Positions 1 through 8,634 of a stretch of DNA of 64,000 nucleotides are shown piece after piece. Origin of the DNA: Actinocrinis sp035653575. GTDB lineage: Bacteria > Actinomycetota > Actinomycetes > Streptomycetales > Catenulisporaceae. The stretch's first letter is position 1. Every line of letters begins with the position of its first letter. Below the pieces are notes generated by a model. That model saw only the letters and a list, made by a program, of their open reading frames with translations, did not search any database and was not told the origin of the DNA. The DNA lies in contig NZ_DASRBQ010000078.1 in the NCBI RefSeq assembly GCF_035653575.1, positions 62,001 to 126,000 of the forward strand, written 5' to 3'. Made by a program: the position numbers and the translations under genes.

Positions 1-302
1 CGCCGAAACGCCGACGCGCCGTGAGGCACGTGCAAGTTTCAGGGTCGGGGGTTGTCAACTTCCTGCACCCCGAAGCCGGCGCCGCGCCGCACCGGCGAGT
101 AAAGCCGCTGCTGAACGTCCGGTTTGCCGGGCAAGGCACCGGCCGGAGCCGCTCGGTCTCGCGCGGGTTTGGTTACCCGGCATTTACCAGCACCGCCGCG
201 CCCCGCTAGTTTTCCGGCGCGCCGGGACCCGCGGGCGGCCCGGCGATCCGCGCGGCCCGCACCGGCGCAGGCCGCCGCTCACCGGGAAGGGATTGCTTCG
301 GG
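1..302. other. Intergenic leader before the cellulase gene
   Basis: I see no convincing gene here. The short open frames lack ribosome sites and any recognisable protein. The region probably holds the promoter and leader of the GH6 gene at 303. A GGAAGGG stretch near 283 lies about 12 bases before its ATG and may be the ribosome site. Confidence 0.5.
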
Positions 303-1790
303 ATGCGCGTACCAGACCTCTTCGATCGGAGGGGCGCCTCGGCGCGCCCCGATCCCGCCCGCAGGCGCCGAGGCGCCGTCGCCGTCGGCGCGTCCGCCGT
401 GGCCATGCTGACGCTCGCCGCCGTCACCCAGCTGACCGGGGTCGCCGCCGCCGGCAGCATCGCGAGCGGCACGCAGTTCTACGTCTACCCGAACTCGGCC
501 GTGATGAAGTGGGACGCCGCGAACCCCGGCGACTCGCGCGAGCCGGCCATCGCCTCCCAGATCGCCTCGCAGCCGCAGGGCATCTGGTTCGCCAACTACA
601 ATCCGTCCACGGTGCAGTCCGACGCCTCGGCGATCACCAGCGCGGCCGCCGCCGCGGGCAAGACCCCGGTGCTGGTGATGTACAACATCCCGAACCGCGA
701 CTGCGGCGGCGCCTCGACGGGCGGCGCGCCCGACACCGCCAGCTACAAGAGCTACGTGCAGAGCTTCGCCAACGGACTGGGCACGCACCAGGTCATCGTG
801 ATCCTGGAACCGGACTCGCTCGCCCTGCAGACCTGCCTGTCCTCGTCGCAGGCCGCGGACCGCGACGCGGCCCTCGCCTTCGCCGGCCAGGCGATCCACG
901 CCGCGGACCCGGCCGCCAAGGTCTACATGGACGCCGGGCACTCGAGCTGGAACTCGCCCTCGGCGCAAGCCGCGGCACTCAACGCGGCGAGCGTGAAGAC
1001 CAGCGCCGACGGCATCTTCTCCAACGTCTCGAACTTCATGAACACCTCGGACGAGGTGAACTACGACAAGCAGGTGCTCTCCGCGCTCGGCAACCCGTCG
1101 AACCTGCACATCGTGGTGGACACCAGCCGCAACGGCAACGGTCCCGCGCCCGGCAACCCGTGGTGCGACCCGAGCGGCCGCGCGCTGGGCCAGCCGCCGA
1201 CCGCCAACACCGGCGACCCGGCGGTGGACGCCTACCTGTGGGTCAAGCCTCCGGGCGAATCGGACGGCTGCGCCGACGCCGCGGGCACCTTCGACCCCGC
1301 GCTGGCGTACGCGCTGATCGTCAACGGGCCTACGCGCAGCTCCTCGCCGACGCCGTCTGCGACCAGCGCCAGCCCGTCCGCCTCGCCGAGCAATTCGCCG
1401 TCCGCGTCCGCCTCGCCCTCGCAGAGCCCGAGCCAGAGCCCGTCGAGTTCGCCTTCGGCCAGCGTGGGGTCGGGACCGTGCCACGTGACCTACGCGAACT
1501 CGAGCACCTGGCCGGGCGGCTTCACCGCGAGCGTCACGATCAACAACACCGGCACCGCACCGATCAACGGCTGGACGGTGACGTTCCGCTACAACGGCGA
1601 CCAGAAGGTGACCAACGCCTGGGGCGCCACCGCGTCGCAGAGCGGGGCGACCGTGACCCTCACCAACGTGTCCTATGACGGATCGATCGCTCCCGGCGGA
1701 ACGCTGACCGGGGTCGGGATGCAGGGCACGTGGACGTCGAGCAACGCGGCCCCGAGCAACTTCACGCTCAACGGAGCGGCCTGCTCCTGA
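303..1790 (+). CDS. Secreted GH6 cellulase (endoglucanase/cellobiohydrolase type) with C-terminal CBM2
   Basis: A 495-residue secreted cellulase that would hydrolyse beta-1,4-glucan outside the cell. An N-terminal basic stretch and a hydrophobic segment to about residue 50 form the signal peptide. The GH6 barrel spans about 55-345; NRDCGG (Asp133) and EPD (Asp171) match the two catalytic aspartates of the family. A Ser/Pro-rich linker (about 345-392) leads to a CBM2 cellulose-binding module (about 393-495, with WPGGF and paired cysteines near its ends). A hairpin terminator follows the stop. The family call is secure; endo versus exo action cannot be told from sequence alone. Confidence 0.93.
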   Translation: MRVPDLFDRRGASARPDPARRRRGAVAVGASAVAMLTLAAVTQLTGVAAAGSIASGTQFYVYPNSAVMKWDAANPGDSREPAIASQIASQPQGIWFANYNPSTVQSDASAITSAAAAAGKTPVLVMYNIPNRDCGGASTGGAPDTASYKSYVQSFANGLGTHQVIVILEPDSLALQTCLSSSQAADRDAALAFAGQAIHAADPAAKVYMDAGHSSWNSPSAQAAALNAASVKTSADGIFSNVSNFMNTSDEVNYDKQVLSALGNPSNLHIVVDTSRNGNGPAPGNPWCDPSGRALGQPPTANTGDPAVDAYLWVKPPGESDGCADAAGTFDPALAYALIVNGPTRSSSPTPSATSASPSASPSNSPSASASPSQSPSQSPSSSPSASVGSGPCHVTYANSSTWPGGFTASVTINNTGTAPINGWTVTFRYNGDQKVTNAWGATASQSGATVTLTNVSYDGSIAPGGTLTGVGMQGTWTSSNAAPSNFTLNGAACS

Positions 1791-2162
1791 GCCGCAGCCG
1801 CTGCCCGGGATAACGGGGACGGGGAAGACGGCCGGTCCGGCGACGGACCGGCCGTCCGCGTGTGGGCGGGAACGGACGCCCGAATCAAAGGCCTTAGGCT
1901 TCGCCGAATAAGTGCTCTCATCTGCGGTTTCAGGATACCTGGAAATAGCTTTAAGGTTATTTTCAGCTTACTTTGCGGACAACCGCGATGATCCGGTGTC
2001 AAATGCGTACGGGTTGCAGGCGGTCCGGGCCGACTACAGCTCGTCGTGATCCGAGGGCAAGCACTCGGTTCGTACCTGCACGTCTGCATCCTGCGACAAC
2101 CCCGAAAAACCCACCGCGGCCGAATCGGCCGCGCGGGGAACTGCGCGAGGAGAAAAGATCCC
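1791..2162. other. Intergenic region: terminator, AT-richer promoter stretch and leader hairpin
   Basis: This 372-base stretch has no supported gene. It starts with the hairpin terminator of the cellulase (1827-1856). About 1900-1980 is clearly lower in GC than its surroundings and is the likely promoter of the next gene. A 19-base inverted repeat (CGCGGCCGA, one base, TCGGCCGCG; 2115-2133) sits in the leader about 30 bases before the ATG at 2163; it could be an operator or an mRNA hairpin. Confidence 0.55.
1827..1856 (+). terminator. Hairpin terminator after the GH6 gene
   Basis: Perfect 13-bp stem (GACGGCCGGTCCG and its complement) with a GCGA loop, about 37 bases past the cellulase stop. 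No U-tract, which is usual in actinobacteria. Confidence 0.7.
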
Positions 2163-3176
2163 ATGCTGAACCACAACGGCGCGGGTAACACCCGAGCCGG
2201 ACGCACCACGCCGCGGTCGCGCCGGACCGTGGCCGGACTCTGCACCATAGCCCTGGTCGCCTTCGGCGCCTCGATGTCCGCGGGAGCCGCATCCGCGCAC
2301 GTCGTCTCCGATGCCGCGACCAACACCCCCACCCACAACAGCGCCGCTGCCGCCGGCGGCACCGTCCACTACGTGCACACGCACGGCCGCACCCTGCGCG
2401 TCGAGACCCACGGCCGCTACGGCGTGGTCGCCCAGCACGGCGCGCGGTCCCAGGCCAAGGTCCGGCCGCAGGCCGGCGGCGACCTGATCTACAACGGCGG
2501 CCCGGTCGAGCACAACCCCACCGTCTACCTGGTCTTCTGGGGCAACCAGTGGGACAGCGACGGCAACGGCGTGCAGCAGTACCTGCAGGGCTTCTTCGGC
2601 GGACTCGGCGGCTCCGGCGACAACTGGTCCACGATCATGACCCAGTACACCGACAGCAGCGGCGCCGGCCCGTCCTTCAACGGCTCGGTGCTCGGCGGCA
2701 CCTGGGTCGACGACTCCGGCTCCGCCCCGGCCAACGCCTCGCAGTCCGACATCGCGGCCGAGGCCCAGGTCGGCGCGCAGCACTTCGGCGTGTCCGGGCC
2801 CGACGCGGACGTGTTCGTGGTCAGCCCGAGCGGCACCAGCCCCGACGGCTTCCCGAACTCCGGCTTCTGCGCCTGGCACGACTGGAACGGCACGACCGCG
2901 TACACGAACATGCCGTACGTCCTGGACGCCGGCTCCGGCTGCGGCGCGGACTCGGTGCAGAACCAGCTCGACGGGTTCAGCATCGTCGGCGGGCACGAAT
3001 ACGCCGAGGCCGTCACCGACCCCGAGCCCTCCAGCGGCTGGGTGGCCTCCGACGGCGAGGAGAACGGCGACCTGTGCGCCTGGCAGGGGCTGACCACCCT
3101 GAGCCTGTCCACCGGCACCTACGCGATCCAGCCGACCTGGAGCAACAACGCGGGCGGCTGCGCCACCTCCGGCTGA
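2163..3176 (+). CDS. Secreted protein with HEYAE motif, putative extracellular metallopeptidase-like
   Basis: A 337-residue secreted protein. The start at 2163 follows a GAGGAG ribosome site; residues 1-45 form a signal peptide with an arginine-rich head and a hydrophobic core ending near ASAHV. The mature part has a conserved-looking start (VYLVFWGNQW) and a GGHEYAEAVTDP motif near residue 280. The latter resembles the HExxx zinc or active-site segment of secreted actinobacterial proteins often annotated as peptidases. Four or more cysteines (FCAWHDW, SGCGAD, DLCAW, GGCATSG) suggest disulfides. The catalytic assignment is tentative; only the secretion and the motif are seen directly. Confidence 0.65.
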   Translation: MLNHNGAGNTRAGRTTPRSRRTVAGLCTIALVAFGASMSAGAASAHVVSDAATNTPTHNSAAAAGGTVHYVHTHGRTLRVETHGRYGVVAQHGARSQAKVRPQAGGDLIYNGGPVEHNPTVYLVFWGNQWDSDGNGVQQYLQGFFGGLGGSGDNWSTIMTQYTDSSGAGPSFNGSVLGGTWVDDSGSAPANASQSDIAAEAQVGAQHFGVSGPDADVFVVSPSGTSPDGFPNSGFCAWHDWNGTTAYTNMPYVLDAGSGCGADSVQNQLDGFSIVGGHEYAEAVTDPEPSSGWVASDGEENGDLCAWQGLTTLSLSTGTYAIQPTWSNNAGGCATSG

Positions 3177-3279
3177 GCTCCGCCTCCAGCCGGACTCCAC
3201 CGAACCGCAAGTTGTTGATGGTCGTGTGCATTAACGCACCGACGGGCTGGTCCTAGCGCGTCCGGCCCGTCTGACCGCC

Positions 3280-3320
3280 TGCCTGGCACGAGCCCTATCC
3301 GGCCCGTGCCAGGCAGTTTT
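3280..3320 (+). terminator. Intrinsic terminator
   Basis: Perfect 11-bp stem (TGCCTGGCACG and complement, loop of 14) directly followed by GTTTT. It lies about 100 bases after the stop of the secreted HEYAE protein. Confidence 0.75.
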
Positions 3321-3353
3321 CGCGTTCGCTGATGGCGTACGGCCCCGCACTCG

Positions 3354-3375
3354 TGTAATTCTGTAATCGTGTAAT
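3354..3375 (+). promoter_or_regulatory. Three TGTAAT octad repeats, likely operator/promoter of the RHH gene
   Basis: TGTAAT occurs at 3354, 3362 and 3370, an exact 8-bp period, ending 9 bases before the ATG at 3385. The stretch is AT-rich in a GC-rich setting. Direct repeats of this kind are typical targets of ribbon-helix-helix regulators, and the gene they precede encodes an RHH-like domain, so autoregulation is the natural inference. Confidence 0.6.
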
Positions 3376-3384
3376 CATCGTTGC

Positions 3385-3912
3385 ATGGCTACTCATCAGG
3401 AAACCACCGAGACGCTGCGCGGCTGGTTCACCGGCCGGCTGCCGGAAGGCTTGTTCGACGGACCGCCCGAGGTGACCGTCGACCGCGAGGAGATCACCGT
3501 GATCGGGCGCATCCCCGAGCCGGAGACGGCCGAGGGCGCCTCGGCGGCGGAGAAGGCGGCCGCGGTCGCCGGGCGGATCAAGGAATTCCGCGAGCGCACC
3601 CGGTCCGCGCGGATGCGGGTCGCGCGGGAGGCGGAGCACGAGTTCCGGCGCAAGGTGTCGTGGTGGGTGCGCTGCGGTGAGACCACGCAGCCGTTCACCA
3701 CGCTGTCGGTGCCGGTGATGACGCGGCTGAAGCAGACCGATCGGCAGCTGCTCGACACGCTCGTGGACGCGGGCGTGGCACGCAGCCGCAGCGACGCGCT
3801 GGCCTGGTGCGTGCGGCAGGTCGGCCAGCGAGCCGAGAGCTGGCTGTCCGACCTGCGCGACGCGATGCAGAAGGTGGAAGAGGTGCGGGACGCCGGTCCG
3901 GATCTGGACTGA
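3385..3912 (+). CDS. Ribbon-helix-helix-like protein
   Basis: A 175-residue protein of unknown role. The N-terminal half is charged, with a probable long helix (about 50-90, Ala/Glu/Arg-rich). Residues about 108-155 read as an RHH fold: a strand (TTLSVPV), a helix with LLDTLVDAGV, then SRSDALAWCVRQV, matching the common S-R-S-[ED]-x-[IL] turn of CopG/Arc-type proteins. No toxin partner is next to it; the next gene is convergent and encodes a membrane protein. The three TGTAAT octads just upstream suggest self-repression. Function beyond probable DNA binding is unknown. Confidence 0.7.
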   Translation: MATHQETTETLRGWFTGRLPEGLFDGPPEVTVDREEITVIGRIPEPETAEGASAAEKAAAVAGRIKEFRERTRSARMRVAREAEHEFRRKVSWWVRCGETTQPFTTLSVPVMTRLKQTDRQLLDTLVDAGVARSRSDALAWCVRQVGQRAESWLSDLRDAMQKVEEVRDAGPDLD

Positions 3913-3939
3913 CGGACCGGCCGGTGCGGATTCGCTCGG

Positions 3940-4617
3940 TCAGGGCTGCAGGGCGCCGGTCGTCGGCACCGGCGGAGTCGCCGGAGGCACCCGCGGCTGG
4001 AGCGCACCGAGCTCAAGGGCCGCTCCGATCCAGGCGGCGCCGAAGGCCCAGACCGACAGGCTTTCGCAGGCGTACAGCGGGGTCACCGTCCAGTGGTCGC
4101 CCCAGTGCACCGCGCCGGCGATCACCGCGATGGCGAGGAAGGCCAGGATGAGGATCCCGGCGGTCAGGTAGGCGTGGTTGACCCTGCGGCGCTCCTCGAC
4201 GGCCGGATCCCGGAACGACCAGATGCAGAACATCGCCAGGGCCGTCAGCAGCACCCCCGCGAAGCTCAGGTGTGCGTAACCGATCGCGGACTGATACGGC
4301 GTCGGCACCTTAGGCGCAGTCGGGCACAGCGCGACCGCGATCGCGAAGATCCCGGCGACGGTACTCCACTTGTCGTCGCGCGCGTTGTACCGGTAACCGA
4401 CCAGGAACACGCCGAGCGCACACAGGCCCCCGACGAAGATGTTGCGTGTGCTGGTGTAGTACGAACTGCTCATCGAGCTCGGCATGATCTCGGTGTGATG
4501 GCCGAACTGCACGAAGATCCAATTGCCGAACGGCAGGACGATCGGCAGCAGCAGCCCGATCGCGCCGATCCCGAAACGCAGCCGCTGCACGGTTCTTACG
4601 TCTTGATCCGGTGTCAT
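3940..4617 (-). CDS. Six-TM membrane protein, DUF998-like
   Basis: A 225-residue integral membrane protein of unknown role. It has about six hydrophobic segments, roughly at residues 15-35, 57-77, 85-100, 110-133, 148-168 and 180-200, with short loops. The segment order and the conserved-looking YYTSTRNIFVG stretch after TM1 resemble DUF998-type proteins. The C-terminus is a Pro-rich tail. The ATG at 4617 follows a G-run that could act as ribosome site. It is convergent with the RHH gene (27-base gap). Confidence 0.65.
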   Translation of the reverse strand: MTPDQDVRTVQRLRFGIGAIGLLLPIVLPFGNWIFVQFGHHTEIMPSSMSSSYYTSTRNIFVGGLCALGVFLVGYRYNARDDKWSTVAGIFAIAVALCPTAPKVPTPYQSAIGYAHLSFAGVLLTALAMFCIWSFRDPAVEERRRVNHAYLTAGILILAFLAIAVIAGAVHWGDHWTVTPLYACESLSVWAFGAAWIGAALELGALQPRVPPATPPVPTTGALQP

Positions 4618-4732
4618 GGCAGCCCCCCTTGGCAGCCGGGACGAAACTCCCTTCCGTGATGGTCCCCTAACCCGGAGTTAACAAACCGTGATCGTGCCTG
4701 ATCACGGGCACGTCGCCCGTTCGGAGTAACGC

Positions 4733-5545
4733 CTAGCGCTTGCGGCCGACGCCGCCGTAGATCCCGATCCACGGCGGCTCGGTCGAGTCCGGCGCCGGCC
4801 GCCAGGAGGAGACCGAGACCAGGCCCGGCTCCAGCAGGTCGAAGCCCTCGAAGAAGCCGAGCACCTGCGCGTGGGTGCGCAGCGTCAGCGAGGCGGTGGC
4901 GTGCCGGTACACGTCGAGCAGCTCGGCGAGCGGCTCGAAGTTCTCCGCGGTCTCCCGGTCCCGGGTGGCGTGGCTGATCACCAGGTAGCTGCCGGCCGGC
5001 AGCGCGTGGTAGAGGCGGGCCACCAGCCCGGCCGGGTCCTCGGCGTCGCTGACGAAGTGCAGCAGCGCCACCAGCAGCACGCCGATCGGCTGGCCGAAGT
5101 CGATCTGGCCGTGTTCCCGCGCGCGCTCCAGGATCTCGTCGAGCCGGCGCGCGTCGCCGGGGATGAAGGCGGTGTTGCCGACGCCGGTGAGCCTCGCCTG
5201 CGCGTGGACGGCCACGATCGGGTCGTTGTCGACGTACACGACGCGGGCCGCCGGGTCCACGGACTGCGCGATCTCGTGCGTGTTCGGCGAGGTGGGGATG
5301 CCGGTTCCGATGTCGATGATCTGCCGCACCCCGTGCTCGGCCACGAGCGTGCGCACCGCCCGGTGCAGGAACGCCCGGTTCGCGCGGGCGCCCGCGACGA
5401 TCGACGGCAGAGCGCTGATGATGCGCTGGGCGGCCTCGCGATCGACCTCGTAGTTGTCCCGGCCGCCGAGGTAGTAGTCGTACATCCGCGCCGGATGGGC
5501 GACGCTGGTGTCGATCTGGTCGGCCGTCAGGCCCCGCTCGGACAT
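4733..5545 (-). CDS. SAM-dependent methyltransferase (PF04672-type)
   Basis: A 270-residue protein of the actinobacterial SAM-dependent methyltransferase family typified by a HPARMYDYYLGGRDNYEVDREAA-like opening (residues about 17-40 here). The SAM-binding motif I is seen as IDIGTGIPTSPN, followed by an acidic strand end (VVYVDNDPIV). The start at 5545 is chosen because GGGAGGA precedes it by 6 bases. These proteins are abundant in actinomycetes and are mostly of unknown substrate. It is separated from the natural-product genes by the secreted beta-helix gene, so a cluster role is not implied. Confidence 0.85.
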   Translation of the reverse strand: MSERGLTADQIDTSVAHPARMYDYYLGGRDNYEVDREAAQRIISALPSIVAGARANRAFLHRAVRTLVAEHGVRQIIDIGTGIPTSPNTHEIAQSVDPAARVVYVDNDPIVAVHAQARLTGVGNTAFIPGDARRLDEILERAREHGQIDFGQPIGVLLVALLHFVSDAEDPAGLVARLYHALPAGSYLVISHATRDRETAENFEPLAELLDVYRHATASLTLRTHAQVLGFFEGFDLLEPGLVSVSSWRPAPDSTEPPWIGIYGGVGRKR

Positions 5546-5587
5546 GACGGTCCTCCCTTCGTTCCGCACTGTGGTCCCGATGCTAGC

Positions 5588-5622
5588 GCTGCCGCGCTCC
5601 CCGAGGCGGGGAACGCGGCAGC
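5588..5622 (-). terminator. Hairpin terminator for the beta-helix/discoidin gene
   Basis: A 16-bp stem with one mismatch and an AGG loop, about 40 bases beyond the stop (minus strand) of the gene at 5662-8319 and before the methyltransferase. Confidence 0.6.
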
Positions 5623-5661
5623 TCTATGCCAAAACGGGGTCAGACTTCGAAGCGGCCCTTA

Positions 5662-8319
5662 TCAGGGATAGCTGGTCACGTCGACCGGGGTGGTGTTGGA
5701 CGGTGTGGCGCCTCCCGTGCCGTTGATGACGTGCTCGATCACGCCGACCCCGCCGAGCGAGACGGTCAGCAGGTCGTGGAACTGCACGCCGGAGGTGGAC
5801 GGCGCCTCGAAGGCGTGGTCGTTGACCACCGCCGGGTTGACGTTGAAGTAGCAGTAGCTGCCCATGCCGTAGGCCTGGTGGCTGGTGACCCCGGGCGCGA
5901 CCTCATAGGCCGCGTAGCCGTTGGTCGAGCCGTTCATCCAGGCGGCCTGGTTCGGCGGGTCGTACGGGTTCTCGTTCTGGAAGAAGATCGTCTCGCCGCC
6001 GTTGCCGTTCCACTGCACCTCGTAGTTCTGGTAGTGCTCGACGAACAGGCCGGTAGCCAGCACGTTGTCGCCGTTCACGACCAGTCCGTGCGCCGCGGTG
6101 TTCGTGGTCCAGCCGACCGTGCCGCCGTTGCCGTGGTCGGCCCGCCAGGCCCAGATGTCGTTGATCAGGGTGTTGTCGGCGTTGACGATCAGGCTGTTGG
6201 TGGCCTTGCCGGCGATGTCGCCGCCGATCCGGAAGAACACGTCCTGGATCGAGTCGGGGTTGGCCGCGTGGCTCACGGTCGAGCCCTGCGTCCCGACGGT
6301 CAGCAGCGCGTTGGAGTTGGCGGTGCCGGCGTCCAGCAGCAGGCCGTTGAGGCGCACGCCGTCAACGTCGGCCACGTGGATCGTGTCGACGCCGTTCACC
6401 GGGATCAGGGTCGGGAAGCCGAGGCCCATCACCACGGTGTTGGGGTTGTTGACCTGGAGCGTCTGGTCGATGTTGTACACGCCGGGGGTGAAGAACAGGT
6501 TGCAGCCCTGGGCGAGCGCCGCGTTCATCTGCGCCGCGGTGTTCGACGGGGTCACCACGAAGAACTGGCTCATCGGCACCGAGGTGCCCGGCGTCGGGCC
6601 GCTGTTCCAGCTCGGACCCGAGGCGTTGGTGCGCAGCGAGGGCAGGAACACGTGGTAGTTGCCCGACGAGTCAACGTACAGATACGGCACGTCGCGCGAG
6701 ACCGGGGTGGTGGCCAGCGTGGTCATCGGCGGACTCGGGAAGCTCTGCGCCGGGGCGCCGTTCACGCCGGAGAACACCATGTTCCACACCGAGCCGCTCC
6801 AGCTGCCCAGGTTGCTGTCCTGGGTGTACCACTGCTGCTGCGACACGCTGGAGGCCTGGCCGGAGACCTTGGAGTCGGCGATGTAGCCGCCGCTGGCGTA
6901 GCCGTAGCTGGCCGGGTACAGCTCAAGGCCGCCGTGCACGTCGACCCGGCGGAACGGACCGGCCTGCGCCACCGCCCAGCGGTCGCTGCCGGCCGAGGGG
7001 TTGATGGCCAGGTTCTCCGCCGAGCGCCAGAAGTTCTGCGTGGCGTTGCCGGTGCCGTCGAAGGCGTCCACGGTGACGTCGCCGTTGATGGTCACGTCGT
7101 CAGGGTTCTGACCCAGGCCCTGGATCGAGGTGTAGTAGCCGATGTTGGCCTCGGCGCTGTAGGTGCCCGGCTTGAACAGCAGGGCGTAGCGCTGGGTGCC
7201 GAACTGGTTGAGCTTCTGGGTGTTGAACACCGAGTCCAGCGTGGACTGGATGCTGCTTGAGGACATGCTCGGGTCGAAGATGTCCACGTTCGGGCCGAAG
7301 TTCGGGGTGTTGGACTGGCCGGTGCAGCCGGGCGGCGGGCCCCCGGTGCTGCTGGAGGAGGGAGAGGGCGAGGGGCTGCCGGTGCCGCTGCCGGTGAACA
7401 CGCCGAACTCCCAGAGCGAGTAGCCGTACGGGGTCGCGCGCGTGGTGCCGTACATGCGGATGTAGCGGCCTGATCCGGTGACGTTGAGAGTCTGGATGCC
7501 GCCGGTTCCGGTGGTGGTGGAGTAGATCGAGGTCCAGTTCGCCGCGTCGTTCGAGGTCTGGATCTGGAACGCGGTCGCGTACGCGGCCTCCCAGTTCAGC
7601 GAGACCTGGCAGATGGACTGCGTGCTGCCCAGGTCGACCTGGAGCCACTGCGGGTCGCTGAACGCGGAGGACCAGCGAGTGCCGGTATTGCCGTCCACGG
7701 CGTTGGAGGCGGGGAAGGTCGAGTTCTCCAGCGAGGAGGCGGTCGCCGGCTTGCCCAGCGCAGCGTCGGCGGTGCTGCAACCGCCGCCTGCGCCGAGGGT
7801 TCCGTAAACCTGGAACTCCCAGAGCGAGTAGCCGTATTGCGTCGCCCGCGTCGTGCCGTACATGCGGACATAGCGACCGGAGCCCGTGATGTTGAGGGTC
7901 TGGGTACCGCCGGTTCCGGTGGTGGTGGAGTAGATCGAGGTCCAGGTGCTCGCGTCGTTCGAGGTCTGTATCTGGAATCCGGTGGCGTAGGCGGCCTCCC
8001 ACTGGAGCACGACCTGGCTGATCGACGCGCTCTGGCCGAGGTCGACTTGCAGCCACTGCGGGTCGCTGAACGCGGAGGACCAGCGGGTGCCGGTGTTGCC
8101 GTCGGTGGCGTTCGAGGCCGGATACGCGGCGCTCTCCAGCGACGAGGCGGTGGTCGGCTTGCCCTGCGAGAGCAGGGTCGGCGCGGCGTTCGCCGCCGTG
8201 GTGCCCGCGACCAGCGCGTACACGGCCAGGCTCAGGGCCGCGGCCACTGCGGCGGCGGCCCGCGCCCAGCGCGGTAGTTGTTTGCGAGGCGCTAACGCGC
8301 CGGAGGAGCGTGCCTTCAT
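5662..8319 (-). CDS. Large secreted beta-helix protein with two F5/8 (discoidin) sugar-binding modules
   Basis: An 885-residue secreted protein. The start at 8319 is chosen because GGAG lies 6 bases upstream; a GTG at 8337 is possible. The signal peptide ends near AANAA (about residue 46). Two near-identical F5/8 type C (CBM32-like) modules follow (about 50-175 and 185-310; each carries DGNTGTRWSS and DPQWLQVDLG). After a Ser/Pro linker comes a long right-handed beta-helix-like domain (about 330-885) with repeated NADNTLI/VNGDNVL turns and LFKPGTY and LFFTPGVY repeats. This suggests a polysaccharide-active enzyme of the pectate-lyase-fold class; the exact sugar is unknown. A 20-bp palindrome upstream implies LacI-type control. 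Confidence 0.85.
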   Translation of the reverse strand: MKARSSGALAPRKQLPRWARAAAAVAAALSLAVYALVAGTTAANAAPTLLSQGKPTTASSLESAAYPASNATDGNTGTRWSSAFSDPQWLQVDLGQSASISQVVLQWEAAYATGFQIQTSNDASTWTSIYSTTTGTGGTQTLNITGSGRYVRMYGTTRATQYGYSLWEFQVYGTLGAGGGCSTADAALGKPATASSLENSTFPASNAVDGNTGTRWSSAFSDPQWLQVDLGSTQSICQVSLNWEAAYATAFQIQTSNDAANWTSIYSTTTGTGGIQTLNVTGSGRYIRMYGTTRATPYGYSLWEFGVFTGSGTGSPSPSPSSSSTGGPPPGCTGQSNTPNFGPNVDIFDPSMSSSSIQSTLDSVFNTQKLNQFGTQRYALLFKPGTYSAEANIGYYTSIQGLGQNPDDVTINGDVTVDAFDGTGNATQNFWRSAENLAINPSAGSDRWAVAQAGPFRRVDVHGGLELYPASYGYASGGYIADSKVSGQASSVSQQQWYTQDSNLGSWSGSVWNMVFSGVNGAPAQSFPSPPMTTLATTPVSRDVPYLYVDSSGNYHVFLPSLRTNASGPSWNSGPTPGTSVPMSQFFVVTPSNTAAQMNAALAQGCNLFFTPGVYNIDQTLQVNNPNTVVMGLGFPTLIPVNGVDTIHVADVDGVRLNGLLLDAGTANSNALLTVGTQGSTVSHAANPDSIQDVFFRIGGDIAGKATNSLIVNADNTLINDIWAWRADHGNGGTVGWTTNTAAHGLVVNGDNVLATGLFVEHYQNYEVQWNGNGGETIFFQNENPYDPPNQAAWMNGSTNGYAAYEVAPGVTSHQAYGMGSYCYFNVNPAVVNDHAFEAPSTSGVQFHDLLTVSLGGVGVIEHVINGTGGATPSNTTPVDVTSYP

Positions 8320-8368
8320 TGACGTCTCCAGCTTCACCGGGAGTGTGGGTGTTCGGAAGGCGGATAGG

Positions 8369-8388
8369 TTCGGAGAGCGCTCTCCGAA
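8369..8388. promoter_or_regulatory. 20-bp perfect palindrome, LacI-family-type operator
   Basis: TTCGGAGAGC followed by its exact complement, 50 bases upstream of the ATG of the minus-strand beta-helix gene. The GAGAGCGCTCTC core resembles operators of LacI-family sugar regulators such as CebR (GGGAGCGCTCCC). No LacI gene is in the window. Confidence 0.7.
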
Positions 8389-8634
8389 GGGGATAGTCGC
8401 GCCCGGGTTTCGCGCGTGTCAAGGGGCTCGCACAGTTCCGGAACAGAGCCCGTCCGACGACCAGGGTCCGGTTCCTGCGTGTTTCAGGGTTCGAGCGGGG
8501 CGAATGCGGCTTCGGATCGGCCGTGCTTTTCGGTCCGTGTCTGTTGCGGGGTTCAAGTGGCGCGCGGGCGGCTCCCGACCGGCCGCCCTTAGCCTGCGCC
8601 GGGTCAGCCCACCGCGTCCCGGAGGTTTGCGCCG

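Noticed and set aside
1330..1470. Repeat array or CRISPR-like pattern in the cellulase
   Set aside because: It is the Ser/Pro linker of the GH6 enzyme, coding and irregular, with no spacer structure.
4686..4707. Terminator or operator CCGTGATC...GATCACGG
   Set aside because: An 8-bp stem between two minus-strand genes; possible but too short to claim a function.
5626..7260. Long plus-strand frame opposite the discoidin/beta-helix gene
   Set aside because: It is a GC-rich antisense shadow with Val/Arg/Gly-rich low-complexity translation and no ribosome site; the minus-strand gene has clear domains.
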